From: Bacteroidota bacterium
Lineage (GTDB): Bacteria; Bacteroidota; Bacteroidia; Cytophagales; Cyclobacteriaceae
DNA: 6,339 nt
Assembly (NCBI GenBank): GCA_023412765.1
Contig: JAEZBX010000153.1
Coordinates: 1 to 6,339 of the forward strand
Direction of reading: 5' to 3'
Part shown: positions 1 through 4,967 of the stretch, in pieces
How the letters are laid out: every line of letters begins with the position of its first letter
How positions within the stretch are numbered: the first letter of the stretch is position 1
Notes under the pieces: generated by a model
The model's database searches: none
What the model was told of the DNA's origin: nothing
Seen by the model: the letters and a program-made list of their open reading frames with translations, nothing else
Translations under genes and position numbers: made by a program

Positions 1-88
1 AACGCTAGTATATCAAGCGCGCCGGCAGACCAATTTATAAATAATCCATCAAACTCTGCCGGCGTGATTGATATACAATGTTAGCGCC
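1..88 (-). repeat. attC-like recombination site, cut off at the window edge
   Basis: Read on the minus strand from 88, the site has these parts. R'' box GGCGCTAAC (88-80). Spacer ATT. L'' arm GTATATCAA (76-68). Three mostly unpaired bases TCA. GC-rich arm CGCCGGCAGA (64-55). A 25-nt loop (54-30). The returning arm TCTGCCGGCG (29-20). CGC. L' arm TTGATATAC (16-8). Spacer TAGC, and then GTT (3-1), the start of the expected R' box. The main arms 8-29 and 55-76 match at 20 of 22 positions. The unequal 3- and 4-nt spacers and the inner mismatches resemble the unpaired central spacer and extrahelical bases that direct strand choice in known attC sites. Counting the missing R' bases, the site would be about 94 nt, within the attC range. 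There is no T-run, so a plain rho-independent terminator is less likely. Confidence 0.62.
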
Positions 89-98
89 TGTATTCCAT
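79..98 (+). repeat. Terminal inverted repeat, 3' end of the cassette ORF
   Basis: The sequence TGTTAGCGCC-TG-TATTCCAT on the plus strand is matched by TGTTAGCGCC-AA-TATTCCAT on the minus strand at 659-640, an 18 of 20 match. The repeat covers the last codons and the stop of the membrane-protein ORF. In an excised circular cassette the two copies would lie on either side of the attC hairpin and lengthen its basal stem by eight further pairs. Confidence 0.85.
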
Positions 99-641
99 CC
101 CGCGAACCGCTCCAACAGCAAACACCATCATACCAACGAAGCAGAGCCCTATACCAATCACAGAAGTGGGTGTTCGGAGAGAACTGTACCAAAGTATTAA
201 TTTGTTTCCCTCCAGCACGCGATCTTCATTGTAATTACCATTGATGTAAATGTCACTCAAGTATCCGGAGATATTCTGAGGGAGAATTATGTATGGATTC
301 GCATATATGAGAAGGATGAACGCAATCGACATCAGAATTAGATGCATCCAAACATAATTTTTCGAAAGTTTCAGACGAACTATCTTGCTGCAAATAAAAT
401 AAACTAAAACAAATCCTGCCAAGTACATAATCAAGTATTCGCCATACTTAAATATTAAGTAAACGTTGGGTACCGAGTAGTTTCCTCGTAACACGTCAGG
501 CGATGCGCTTCCTGGTTGATAGATCGTATATCCTCCATCGAAATAATTGAATCGTGGCACGAGTACATAATATAACGACGTCGATATCAGGAGTACTACC
601 GATCCAACTATAAAAACGTAAGGTGGTGATAACTTCTTCAT
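81..641 (-). CDS. Hypothetical four-helix membrane protein, cassette-borne
   Basis: A 186-residue protein that I do not recognise. Four hydrophobic segments are predicted by eye at about residues 8-28, 68-89, 97-116 and 158-179, so it is probably an inner-membrane protein. If both ends are cytoplasmic, two polar loops (about 30-67 and 117-157, rich in Tyr, Asn, Gly and Pro) face outward. No catalytic motif, cysteine pair or lipobox is visible. The N-terminus MKKLSPPYVF followed by a hydrophobic stretch could also be an uncleaved signal anchor. The ATG at 641 has no Shine-Dalgarno sequence, only the short leader GCGCCAATATTCC, which is common in Bacteroidota. The stop TAA (83-81) lies inside the attC-like R'' box. 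The last codons, ATG GAA TAC AGG CGC TAA, are nearly complementary to the leader and start codon. It is the only ORF in the putative cassette, 88 bp beyond the recombinase stop, and could be transcribed by read-through from it. Confidence 0.75.
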   Translation of the reverse strand: MKKLSPPYVFIVGSVVLLISTSLYYVLVPRFNYFDGGYTIYQPGSASPDVLRGNYSVPNVYLIFKYGEYLIMYLAGFVLVYFICSKIVRLKLSKNYVWMHLILMSIAFILLIYANPYIILPQNISGYLSDIYINGNYNEDRVLEGNKLILWYSSLRTPTSVIGIGLCFVGMMVFAVGAVRGMEYRR

Positions 642-659
642 GGAATATTGGCGCTAACA
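640..659 (-). repeat. Terminal inverted repeat, 5' end of the cassette ORF
   Basis: This is the partner of the repeat at 79-98. It includes the GTTAGCGCC box (658-650), the short leader and the first two bases of the ATG. In the mRNA, the start-codon region could pair with the stop-codon region. Whether that pairing controls translation or is a by-product of the recombination site is not known. Confidence 0.85.
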
Positions 660-729
660 ACCCAATATAAGCATTGCTTTTATACGGCGGAAATAAAGGT
701 ATTGCTGTTATATCCATTTTGTACGTAGG
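650..729 (-). other. Candidate attI-like primary recombination site
   Basis: This is the non-coding stretch between the recombinase stop and the cassette. It ends on the minus strand in TTGGGTTG^TTAGCGCC. No long hairpin is present, which fits an attI (double-stranded) site better than an attC site. It contains the odd palindrome AAGCATTGCTT (669-679). On the minus strand AGCAAT occurs twice (AGCAATACC and AGCAATGC), which might be accessory recombinase-binding repeats. ATAT lies at the same distance from the presumed cut here as in the L' arm of the hairpin at 8-76. A weak TACCTTTA (close to TAnnTTTG) lies in this stretch but has no matching -33 element. The assignment is inferred from position. 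Confidence 0.4.
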
Positions 730-1869
730 TTATATGTCGATTTTTAACTTTTCTATCGGACTTACAACGTCTCGCAGGCCTTTTGTAGATACATGGGTGT
801 AAATTTCAGTAGTCTTCGGCGAGCTGTGACCAAGCAGCGTTTGTATATATCGCAAATCTGTACCATTCTCTAACAAGTGTGTAGCAAATGAATGGCGAAG
901 TGTATGAGCTGAGGCCGGCCTTTTTATTCCCGCAGACCTCCTACTACACTTTACGATGTTCTGGACACTTTTTGCACTGTACTTGATCCCCGGTTCTCCT
1001 TCAAACAAATATTCTCTTGGCTTATATGCCTTATAATATTTTCTTAATAATGCTAGAGTTGTGGCCGAAAGTAATGTATTCCTGTCCTTATTCCCTTTGG
1101 CGCCCCTTACAAGCAGCAAATTTCTGTCGCTCTGAATGTCCGAGATTTTCAGATTTAAAACTTCCGACAACCTGAGACCACATGAATATATTGTTACGAG
1201 TATTGCCTTGTGTTTTAAATTGGTAGTCGCGGACAGCATTTTTAAAATTTCCTCTTCGCTTAGAACAGACGGCAACTTCTTTTCCGTAATCGGTCGGTCT
1301 ATTTCATAAAATCGGCCCGGCATGCCCAGAACTTGCTCATAGTAAAATTTAATCGCATTAATAACCTGGTTCTGATACGATGCTGACTTCCCAAGTTTTA
1401 CAACGGTTTGCATATAATGCTTTATGTCGAATTCATTTAGTTCGCTGAGCCTTTTGTTGCTATAATATTTGACAAAACCTGAAAAAAGCGACACGTACGT
1501 TCTCGCTGTATTGAGGCTATAACGTTTCCTCTCCAATAATTCTATGTATTCGAGTGGGCAGCATGATGCGCCACCCTGTGACTTCTTCAATGAAGTAAGA
1601 TCTACCACTGCTGATTGCTTCGACAAAGGTTTATCTCTGTAAAAGTATTTGCAGTCCACCCATCCAACTCCCCTGAAAGTTCGAAAAATCGCTTCAAGAT
1701 TATCCTTAGTGTTCAGCACATAGGGCATTTTATATTGGCGTGAGAATTTTGGTGAGTCAAGTGTCCTCACAAGTGCTTCAATGATTTTCGAATGTGAAAA
1801 CTGGATACCAATGCATTTTGCATCAGCAATCATTAAATGTCGCAATGTTATTACGGGTACGTTGTTCAT
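730..1869 (-). CDS. Tyrosine recombinase (XerC/D-like, integron-integrase-like role proposed)
   Basis: A 379-residue site-specific recombinase. Residues 1-100 form an extension with a GVGWVDCKYFY motif, which I recall from recombinases of Bacteroidota. Residues 104-188 form a SAM-like core-binding domain (LLERKRYSLNTARTYV). Residues 198-379 are the catalytic domain. The full catalytic set is present: Arg233 (CGLRLSE), Lys258 (GAKGNKDR), His322 and Arg325 (HTLRHSFATHLL), His348 (LLGHSS) and the nucleophile Tyr357 (EIYTHV). The C-terminus (VVSPIEKL) is Xer-like. Only about 65 residues separate GAKGNKDR from HTLRHSF, so the extra region found there in classical IntI proteins is absent. The gene appears intact. 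A good ribosome binding site, CAGGAAAA, lies just before the ATG. It is divergent from the zinc-ribbon gene. The attC-like cassette off its 3' end suggests that it recombines that site. The alternative is an unrelated XerC/D-type or phage-type integrase that happens to lie next to the cassette. Confidence 0.93.
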   Translation of the reverse strand: MNNVPVITLRHLMIADAKCIGIQFSHSKIIEALVRTLDSPKFSRQYKMPYVLNTKDNLEAIFRTFRGVGWVDCKYFYRDKPLSKQSAVVDLTSLKKSQGGASCCPLEYIELLERKRYSLNTARTYVSLFSGFVKYYSNKRLSELNEFDIKHYMQTVVKLGKSASYQNQVINAIKFYYEQVLGMPGRFYEIDRPITEKKLPSVLSEEEILKMLSATTNLKHKAILVTIYSCGLRLSEVLNLKISDIQSDRNLLLVRGAKGNKDRNTLLSATTLALLRKYYKAYKPREYLFEGEPGIKYSAKSVQNIVKCSRRSAGIKRPASAHTLRHSFATHLLENGTDLRYIQTLLGHSSPKTTEIYTHVSTKGLRDVVSPIEKLKIDI

Positions 1870-1972
1870 AAATTTTCCTGATTAGCATTGTGTAATCATC
1901 AACAAAAAAATATTTTTAAGGAAGGTTAGACCTGAATAAATCCGGATATAACCGGATAAAAGAGAAAACGTT
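1870..1972. promoter_or_regulatory. Divergent intergenic region with 10-bp tandem repeat
   Basis: This 103-bp stretch must hold the promoters of both the recombinase (minus) and the zinc-ribbon gene (plus). It is AT-rich, with an A/T-run at about 1904-1918. A near-perfect 10-bp tandem repeat, CCGGATATAA CCGGATAAAA (1942-1961), lies just upstream of the plus-strand gene and could be an operator. The recombinase ribosome binding site CAGGAAAA is at 1880-1873. TATTTTTTTG on the minus strand resembles the -7 box TAnnTTTG with two extra bases, so I do not call it as a promoter. Confidence 0.4.
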
Positions 1973-2380
1973 GTGAGCAAACCTGTTTGTCCAGTATGTA
2001 ATGCGCCCCTAATCGGCAGAACAGATAAAAAATATTGCTCTGACCAGTGCCGCTATATAGCTAACAATAAAAATAAGCACATACTGGAACAACCAATCCT
2101 TGAGGTAAACGCAGGATTGCGTAAGAATCGATCGATCTTGAAAACTCTTTGTCCCGAAGGCCGAGCCATCGTGCAAAAGGAAATTCTGGACGCTTTGGGA
2201 TATGCTTATAATCTGTTCTCTTCCATTTATGTCAACCCCAAAAAGCAGGTGTATTATATCTGCTACGACTATGCCTTTACACCAATTGTCGAGCAGGAGG
2301 TAAGAAAAGTCCTTATCGTGGCGAAACACAGTTTTGCGAATGACTGGGATCCCTGGCAATTCATAAGAAAAAACACCTGA
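1973..2380 (+). CDS. Small zinc-ribbon protein, conserved in Bacteroidota
   Basis: A 135-residue protein with one treble-clef or zinc-ribbon motif near the N-terminus: CPVC (Cys6, Cys9) and YCSDQC (Cys22, Cys26). A basic, Asn/Lys-rich stretch follows, including GLRKNRSIL at 48-56, and then an aromatic-rich C-terminal half with YVNPKKQVYYICYDYAF at about 86-102. I recall similar proteins, with a GRTDKKYCSDQCR-type motif followed by LRKNR and an aromatic tail, as a conserved family of unknown function in Bacteroidota. The start is GTG at 1973. An in-frame TAA at 1949 rules out a longer form, and no ATG occurs early in this frame. A weak purine stretch, AAGAGAAAA, precedes it. It is divergent from the recombinase and convergent with the cobalamin gene. 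It could bind nucleic acid through the zinc motif, but no function is established and a link to the recombinase is only positional. Confidence 0.8.
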   Translation: MSKPVCPVCNAPLIGRTDKKYCSDQCRYIANNKNKHILEQPILEVNAGLRKNRSILKTLCPEGRAIVQKEILDALGYAYNLFSSIYVNPKKQVYYICYDYAFTPIVEQEVRKVLIVAKHSFANDWDPWQFIRKNT

Positions 2381-2504
2381 AAAAAAATACCATGGTCTGA
2401 TCTACAAAAGCGTCAATGCGATCAAACGTATAGTTCCGTTTGTAAACGTTTGTAGACGGAAATACCCGGTTCGCAGATTTTAACATCAAATGCTTCCACG
2501 AAAA
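2381..2504. terminator. Convergent intergenic region with possible hairpin
   Basis: Two genes converge on this 124-bp stretch, so a terminator is expected. CAAACG (2423-2428) can pair with CGTTTG (2437-2442). A 10-bp tandem repeat, CGTTTGTAAA CGTTTGTAGA (2437-2456), lies inside a near-palindrome, 2435-2460, centred on AAACGTTT with flanks TCCGT and ACGGA. TCTACAAA (2401-2408) also pairs with TTTGTAGA (2449-2456). No T-run follows on either strand, so any terminator role is uncertain. Confidence 0.3.
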
Positions 2505-3056
2505 TCACTTCACTGACCTCCACGGCGTCTCCTTCACACCCAATTCCTTCGCCATCTTTCGACTCAAAACAAAAAGGTAGTCCGACAACCTGTTCAAATA
2601 TTTGATCACCATACCCAGGTCGCCGCCTTCCCGCTCATTCAACGCTATGGCTATTCGCTCAGAACGACGGCATACCGTGCGGGCTATATGACAAAATGAA
2701 ACAGATTGATGCCCCCCAGGCAAAATAAAAAATCGCAACGGCTCAAGTTCCGATTCCATCGCATCGATCTCTCCTTCCAAAAACATAACGTCATCTTCCT
2801 CCAGTTTCGGTATCTTCACTTTCTCATTGCCCGGCTCTGTCGCTAAAATAGATCCGATGATAAAAAGCGTATTCTGAATCCGGCCCAGCACTTCGCCTCG
2901 ACTTACGTTCACCTCCTGATCTCGATTTAGTCCAATAAATGAATTTAATTCATCCACCGTCCCGTATGCATCAATCCGCAATTCTGCTTTGGAGACACGC
3001 TTTCCTCCAAATAATGAAGTGGTTCCCTGGTCGCCGGTTTTGGTGTAAATTTTCAT
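2505..3056 (-). CDS. Cob(I)alamin adenosyltransferase, PduO/MMAB type
   Basis: This enzyme transfers the adenosyl group of ATP to cob(I)alamin, making adenosylcobalamin for enzymes such as methylmalonyl-CoA mutase. It acts in the cytoplasm, usually as a trimer. The 183 residues are the normal single-domain length. The ATP-binding N-terminus TKTGDQGTTSLFGG (5-18) is present, as are YGTVDELNSFIG (31-42), the arginine motif ARTVCRRSER (125-134), matching the conserved arginines of human MMAB, and the C-terminal helix YLNRLSDYLFVLSR (153-166). All motifs are intact. The ATG at 3056 is followed directly by the family-typical MKIYTKTGD. No Shine-Dalgarno sequence is visible. A repeat array lies immediately upstream. 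No cobalamin riboswitch features are seen there, and no other B12 gene is in the window, so the enzyme probably works in cobalamin salvage, but that is inference. Confidence 0.96.
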   Translation of the reverse strand: MKIYTKTGDQGTTSLFGGKRVSKAELRIDAYGTVDELNSFIGLNRDQEVNVSRGEVLGRIQNTLFIIGSILATEPGNEKVKIPKLEEDDVMFLEGEIDAMESELEPLRFFILPGGHQSVSFCHIARTVCRRSERIAIALNEREGGDLGMVIKYLNRLSDYLFVLSRKMAKELGVKETPWRSVK

Positions 3057-3062
3057 GCTTTA

Positions 3063-3194
3063 GGTTTAGAGTTTGAAGTTTGAGGTTTGAAATTGTGCCG
3101 CCTCAAAGGTTTGGTTTTACAGTCCAGCAAAATAATACCAGTAGAAAATCGCCTTCCGTGCGCAACCTCAAACATCGAACCTGAAACCTCAAAC
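3063..3194. repeat. Inverted pair of 7-bp degenerate repeat clusters (GTTTGA type)
   Basis: Four contiguous heptamers, GGTTTAG, AGTTTGA, AGTTTGA and GGTTTGA (3063-3090), are followed after about 73 bp by four inverted heptamers, AACCTCA, AACATCG, AACCTGA and AACCTCA (3164-3191). GTTTGAGGTTT (3078-3088) pairs perfectly with AAACCTCAAAC (3184-3194). The array fills the gap between the ABC ATPase stop and the adenosyltransferase start, and so lies in the leader of the latter. The function is unknown. Confidence 0.85.
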
Positions 3195-3200
3195 GCTAAA

Positions 3201-3908
3201 TTAAGCAGGAACGCCACGATTTATGTTCTCATTCTTCTTGTCGGATTCTACAAGTCCGTCGCGGAGACGGATAATCCGGTGTGCATAGTGCGCAATATCA
3301 TCCTCGTGAGTTACCATGATGATCGTGTTGCCGCGGTCGTGAAGATCCTGGAACAAGGACATAATCCCGTAAGAGGTTTTAGTATCGAGGTTCCCTGTAG
3401 GCTCATCGGCAAGTATTATGGAAGGCTTATTGACCAGCGCACGGGCTATAGCAACACGCTGCCGCTGACCGCCGGATAACTCATTGGGCTTATGATGATG
3501 TCGGTCGGCAAGCCCCACGCTTTCCAGGGCTTCCATTGCGATTTCGCTGCGTTCTGATTTGTTGTAACCCGCATAGACAAGGGGCAACGCCACATTTTCA
3601 AGGGCCGATGCTCTAGGCAGCAGGTTAAAAGTCTGAAAAACAAATCCGATTTCCTTGTTCCGTATCTCGGCAAGCTCATTTTCGGTCATTTCGCTAACCA
3701 GGTGATTATTAAGACTGTAGGTACCCGAGGTCGGCGAATCAAGACAGCCCACAATGTTCATCAAGGTGGATTTCCCGGATCCGGAAGGGCCCATGAAAGC
3801 AACATATTCGCCTTTATCAATGGAAATGGATATATCCTGCAGGGCATTCACAACGGTATCGCCCATCTTATAAATCCTGGAAATGTGATGTGTCTCAATG
3901 ATTTTCAT
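3201..3908 (-). CDS. ABC transporter ATP-binding protein, LolD/MacB type
   Basis: A 235-residue ATPase subunit with every motif in place: Walker A GPSGSGKST (40-48), Q-loop Gln92 (FVFQTFNLLP), signature LSGGQRQRVAIARAL (144-158), Walker B IILADE with catalytic Glu169, D-loop NLD (173-175) and switch His201 (VTHEDD). The sequence style (GDTVVNALQDISISIDKGEY, STLMNIVGCLDSPTSG) is that of the LolD/MacB/FtsE-like group, which powers FtsX-fold permeases in lipoprotein release or export of peptides and macrolides. No permease gene is adjacent, so the partner must be encoded elsewhere. The substrate cannot be told. The ATG at 3908 abuts AGGA with no spacing. A candidate promoter lies at 3990-4019. 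The gene appears complete. The last 15 or so residues (KKNENINRGVPA) are a hydrophilic tail. Confidence 0.93.
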   Translation of the reverse strand: MKIIETHHISRIYKMGDTVVNALQDISISIDKGEYVAFMGPSGSGKSTLMNIVGCLDSPTSGTYSLNNHLVSEMTENELAEIRNKEIGFVFQTFNLLPRASALENVALPLVYAGYNKSERSEIAMEALESVGLADRHHHKPNELSGGQRQRVAIARALVNKPSIILADEPTGNLDTKTSYGIMSLFQDLHDRGNTIIMVTHEDDIAHYAHRIIRLRDGLVESDKKNENINRGVPA

Positions 3909-3989
3909 TCCTGATTGGTTTGCAAATGGCCACTTGAATTACAACGTAGATGATAATTCCTGCAATTTTGTTTCAATCCAAACAACATA

Positions 3990-4019
3990 CAAAAATAGAC
4001 TGAATAATACTTCTTCAGA
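3990..4019 (-). promoter_or_regulatory. Candidate Bacteroidota promoter for the ABC ATPase gene
   Basis: On the minus strand TATTTTTG (3997-3990) fits the Bacteroidota -7 box TAnnTTTG exactly. TCTG (4019-4016) matches three of four bases of the -33 TTTG box at an 18-bp spacing. It lies about 80 bp upstream of the ABC ATPase start, in the gap after the NRDE gene, so the ATPase probably has its own transcript. The prediction comes from the motif match alone. Confidence 0.45.
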
Positions 4020-4056
4020 CGTAATCCGTCACCGGATGTTACATACGCGGTAGCCA

Positions 4057-4818
4057 TCATATCGCAAAACGGAACGACGTCGTAGTATGATCGAACGTTG
4101 CCGTATTATAACTCCGTTCGCTAAACAATACCTGGTCTGCCTTATCCACTAAAATAACGGTTGAGCACCGCGAACCATATCCTTCCATTTTAATAAACAT
4201 CGACGACAGTGCGCGTTCCTGCGCCAGCGGCACCCCTGTGGATGGCAGCAAGCTGTCCTCGGCCGTTTGATCATCATACAATGCCCCAAGAACTTTTTCA
4301 GGATCAATGACCGCATCATGAATTATTGGCTTGATTACTTCCTTACCGCGAGTCACCTTAGGCCAGGCCGTTTCCAACAAGTGGTTGCTCAAGCCATAAA
4401 AACCAGGCGCGAGTTTTTCAACGGATGGCCTGTAGTTCGAATAATACCAAACATCATTCTTATAACCGACTATCAGATTAAAACCGTTGTATGTCTTGCC
4501 AACTTTCGAAACTCGCTCAAGATATTGCTCCGGTGAATCATTTCCGATAAGAAAATCTGTAACAAGATGTCCTCGCGAAGGTGCATTGGATTTGATATTC
4601 GCGGGATCCCGATAGTTGGTAACCATGGCTATTCGCCCACTCCGGGTCATCGCCATCCAGGTGCCACCAGCCACCAGGTCGCGGCCACCCAGGATACCTG
4701 GATTGTCGTCCCAGAACTGTGCCGCGGCAGTTTTACGGTTGTAAAACTCGTCGCGATTCCCCGCGATGATCAATTTGTAATTTGGGTGGTTGTCGATTGA
4801 AAGGAAGAGTAAACACAT
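4057..4818 (-). CDS. NRDE (TANGO2) family protein
   Basis: A 253-residue protein with the family's defining start: Met-Cys-Leu-Leu, then GNRDEFYNRKT with the Asn-Arg-Asp-Glu motif at residues 21-24. Further family-like segments are FWDDNPGILGGRDLVAGGTWMAM (about 36-58) and a C-terminal STVILVDKADQVLFSERSY. The fold is expected to be of the N-terminal nucleophile type, and Cys2 would become the N-terminal residue after Met removal, making it a candidate nucleophile. This rests on family knowledge and has not been shown here. The eukaryotic relative TANGO2 is linked to lipid and haem handling. The bacterial role is not settled. The length is normal for the family and the frame is intact. The ATG at 4818 is fixed by the MC start. 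Upstream lies the 8-bp repeat hairpin that separates it from the RNase HII gene. Confidence 0.9.
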   Translation of the reverse strand: MCLLFLSIDNHPNYKLIIAGNRDEFYNRKTAAAQFWDDNPGILGGRDLVAGGTWMAMTRSGRIAMVTNYRDPANIKSNAPSRGHLVTDFLIGNDSPEQYLERVSKVGKTYNGFNLIVGYKNDVWYYSNYRPSVEKLAPGFYGLSNHLLETAWPKVTRGKEVIKPIIHDAVIDPEKVLGALYDDQTAEDSLLPSTGVPLAQERALSSMFIKMEGYGSRCSTVILVDKADQVLFSERSYNTATFDHTTTSFRFAI

Positions 4819-4871
4819 GTCTATAAGAACGAAAAAATAAGGAAAAATTTGGCGTAATAAGGACGGAAAGA

Positions 4872-4964
4872 TTTAGCCACTACGTCACAGAGACACAGAA
4901 AAAGCATAGAAATGGATTTCTTTGTGATTCTTAGTCTTCGTGGCTTTGTGGCTTTGTGGCTAAA
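4872..4964. repeat. Inverted repeat array with 8-bp period (CACAGAGA / GCTTTGTG type)
   Basis: The left arm has octamer-like units CCACTACG, TCACAGAG and ACACAGAA (4877-4900). The right arm has TCTTTGTG, ATTCTTAG, TCTTCGTG, GCTTTGTG and GCTTTGTG (4919-4958). The ends TTTAGCCAC (4872-4880) and GTGGCTAAA (4956-4964) pair perfectly, so the array can form a long imperfect hairpin. It lies just past the RNase HII stop and ahead of the NRDE gene on the same strand. Similar CACAAAG/CACAGAG short-repeat stretches are familiar from intergenic DNA of many environmental bacteria, but I cannot name a defined family. It might act as a transcript-end hairpin. Confidence 0.8.
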
Positions 4965-4967
4965 AAC

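Larger units (their letters stand above)
3..657 (-). mobile_element. Putative integron-type gene cassette (one ORF plus attC-like site)
   Basis: The minus strand reads G^TTAGCGCC just ahead of the ATG at 641. It then reads one ORF, and then GGCGCTAAC with the ORF's TAA stop inside it, a long imperfect hairpin, and finally GCG^TT at the window edge. If the cut lies between G and TT, as in known integrons, the mobile unit runs from 657 to 3 (655 bp). A single promoterless ORF whose stop codon falls in the R'' box, followed at once by a folded site, is the standard anatomy of an integron cassette. A tyrosine recombinase ends 72 bp upstream on the same strand. What is seen: the repeated box, the stop codon inside it, the hairpin and the neighbouring recombinase. 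What is inferred: mobility and the exact cut points. The boxes differ from the usual GTTRRRY consensus at the last two positions, and most of the R' box lies outside the window. An alternative is a small element bounded by 20-bp terminal inverted repeats. Confidence 0.62.

Noticed and set aside
8..76. Hairpin read as a simple rho-independent terminator of the membrane-protein gene
   Set aside because: The arms are 22 bp with a 25-nt loop and no T-run follows on the minus strand. The matching GTTAGCGCC box on the far side of the gene is not explained by a terminator.
79..659. Insertion sequence or MITE bounded by 20-bp terminal inverted repeats
   Set aside because: No transposase is encoded and no target-site duplication is visible outside the repeats. 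The stop codon inside the box and the adjoining asymmetric hairpin fit a cassette better. It is kept as the main alternative.
496..717. Minus-strand open frame that overlaps the start of the membrane-protein gene and crosses the candidate attI
   Set aside because: It spans the recombination box and overlaps the better ORF in another frame. There is no ribosome binding site and no recognisable domain.
1904..1918. TATTTTTTTG on the minus strand as the recombinase promoter
   Set aside because: The spacing inside the box is two bases too long for TAnnTTTG, and no convincing -33 element lies upstream.
2009..2359. Minus-strand open frame across the zinc-ribbon gene
   Set aside because: It is the antisense shadow of a protein with a clear CxxC/CxxxC motif and a plausible fixed start.
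3057..3200. Cobalamin riboswitch upstream of the adenosyltransferase gene
   Set aside because: The stretch is filled by heptamer repeats and is too short, with no B12-box-like conserved core seen.
3087..3479. Plus-strand open frame overlapping the ABC ATPase
   Set aside because: It begins in the repeat array and runs antisense through the conserved C-terminal half of the ATPase gene. The translation has no recognisable features.
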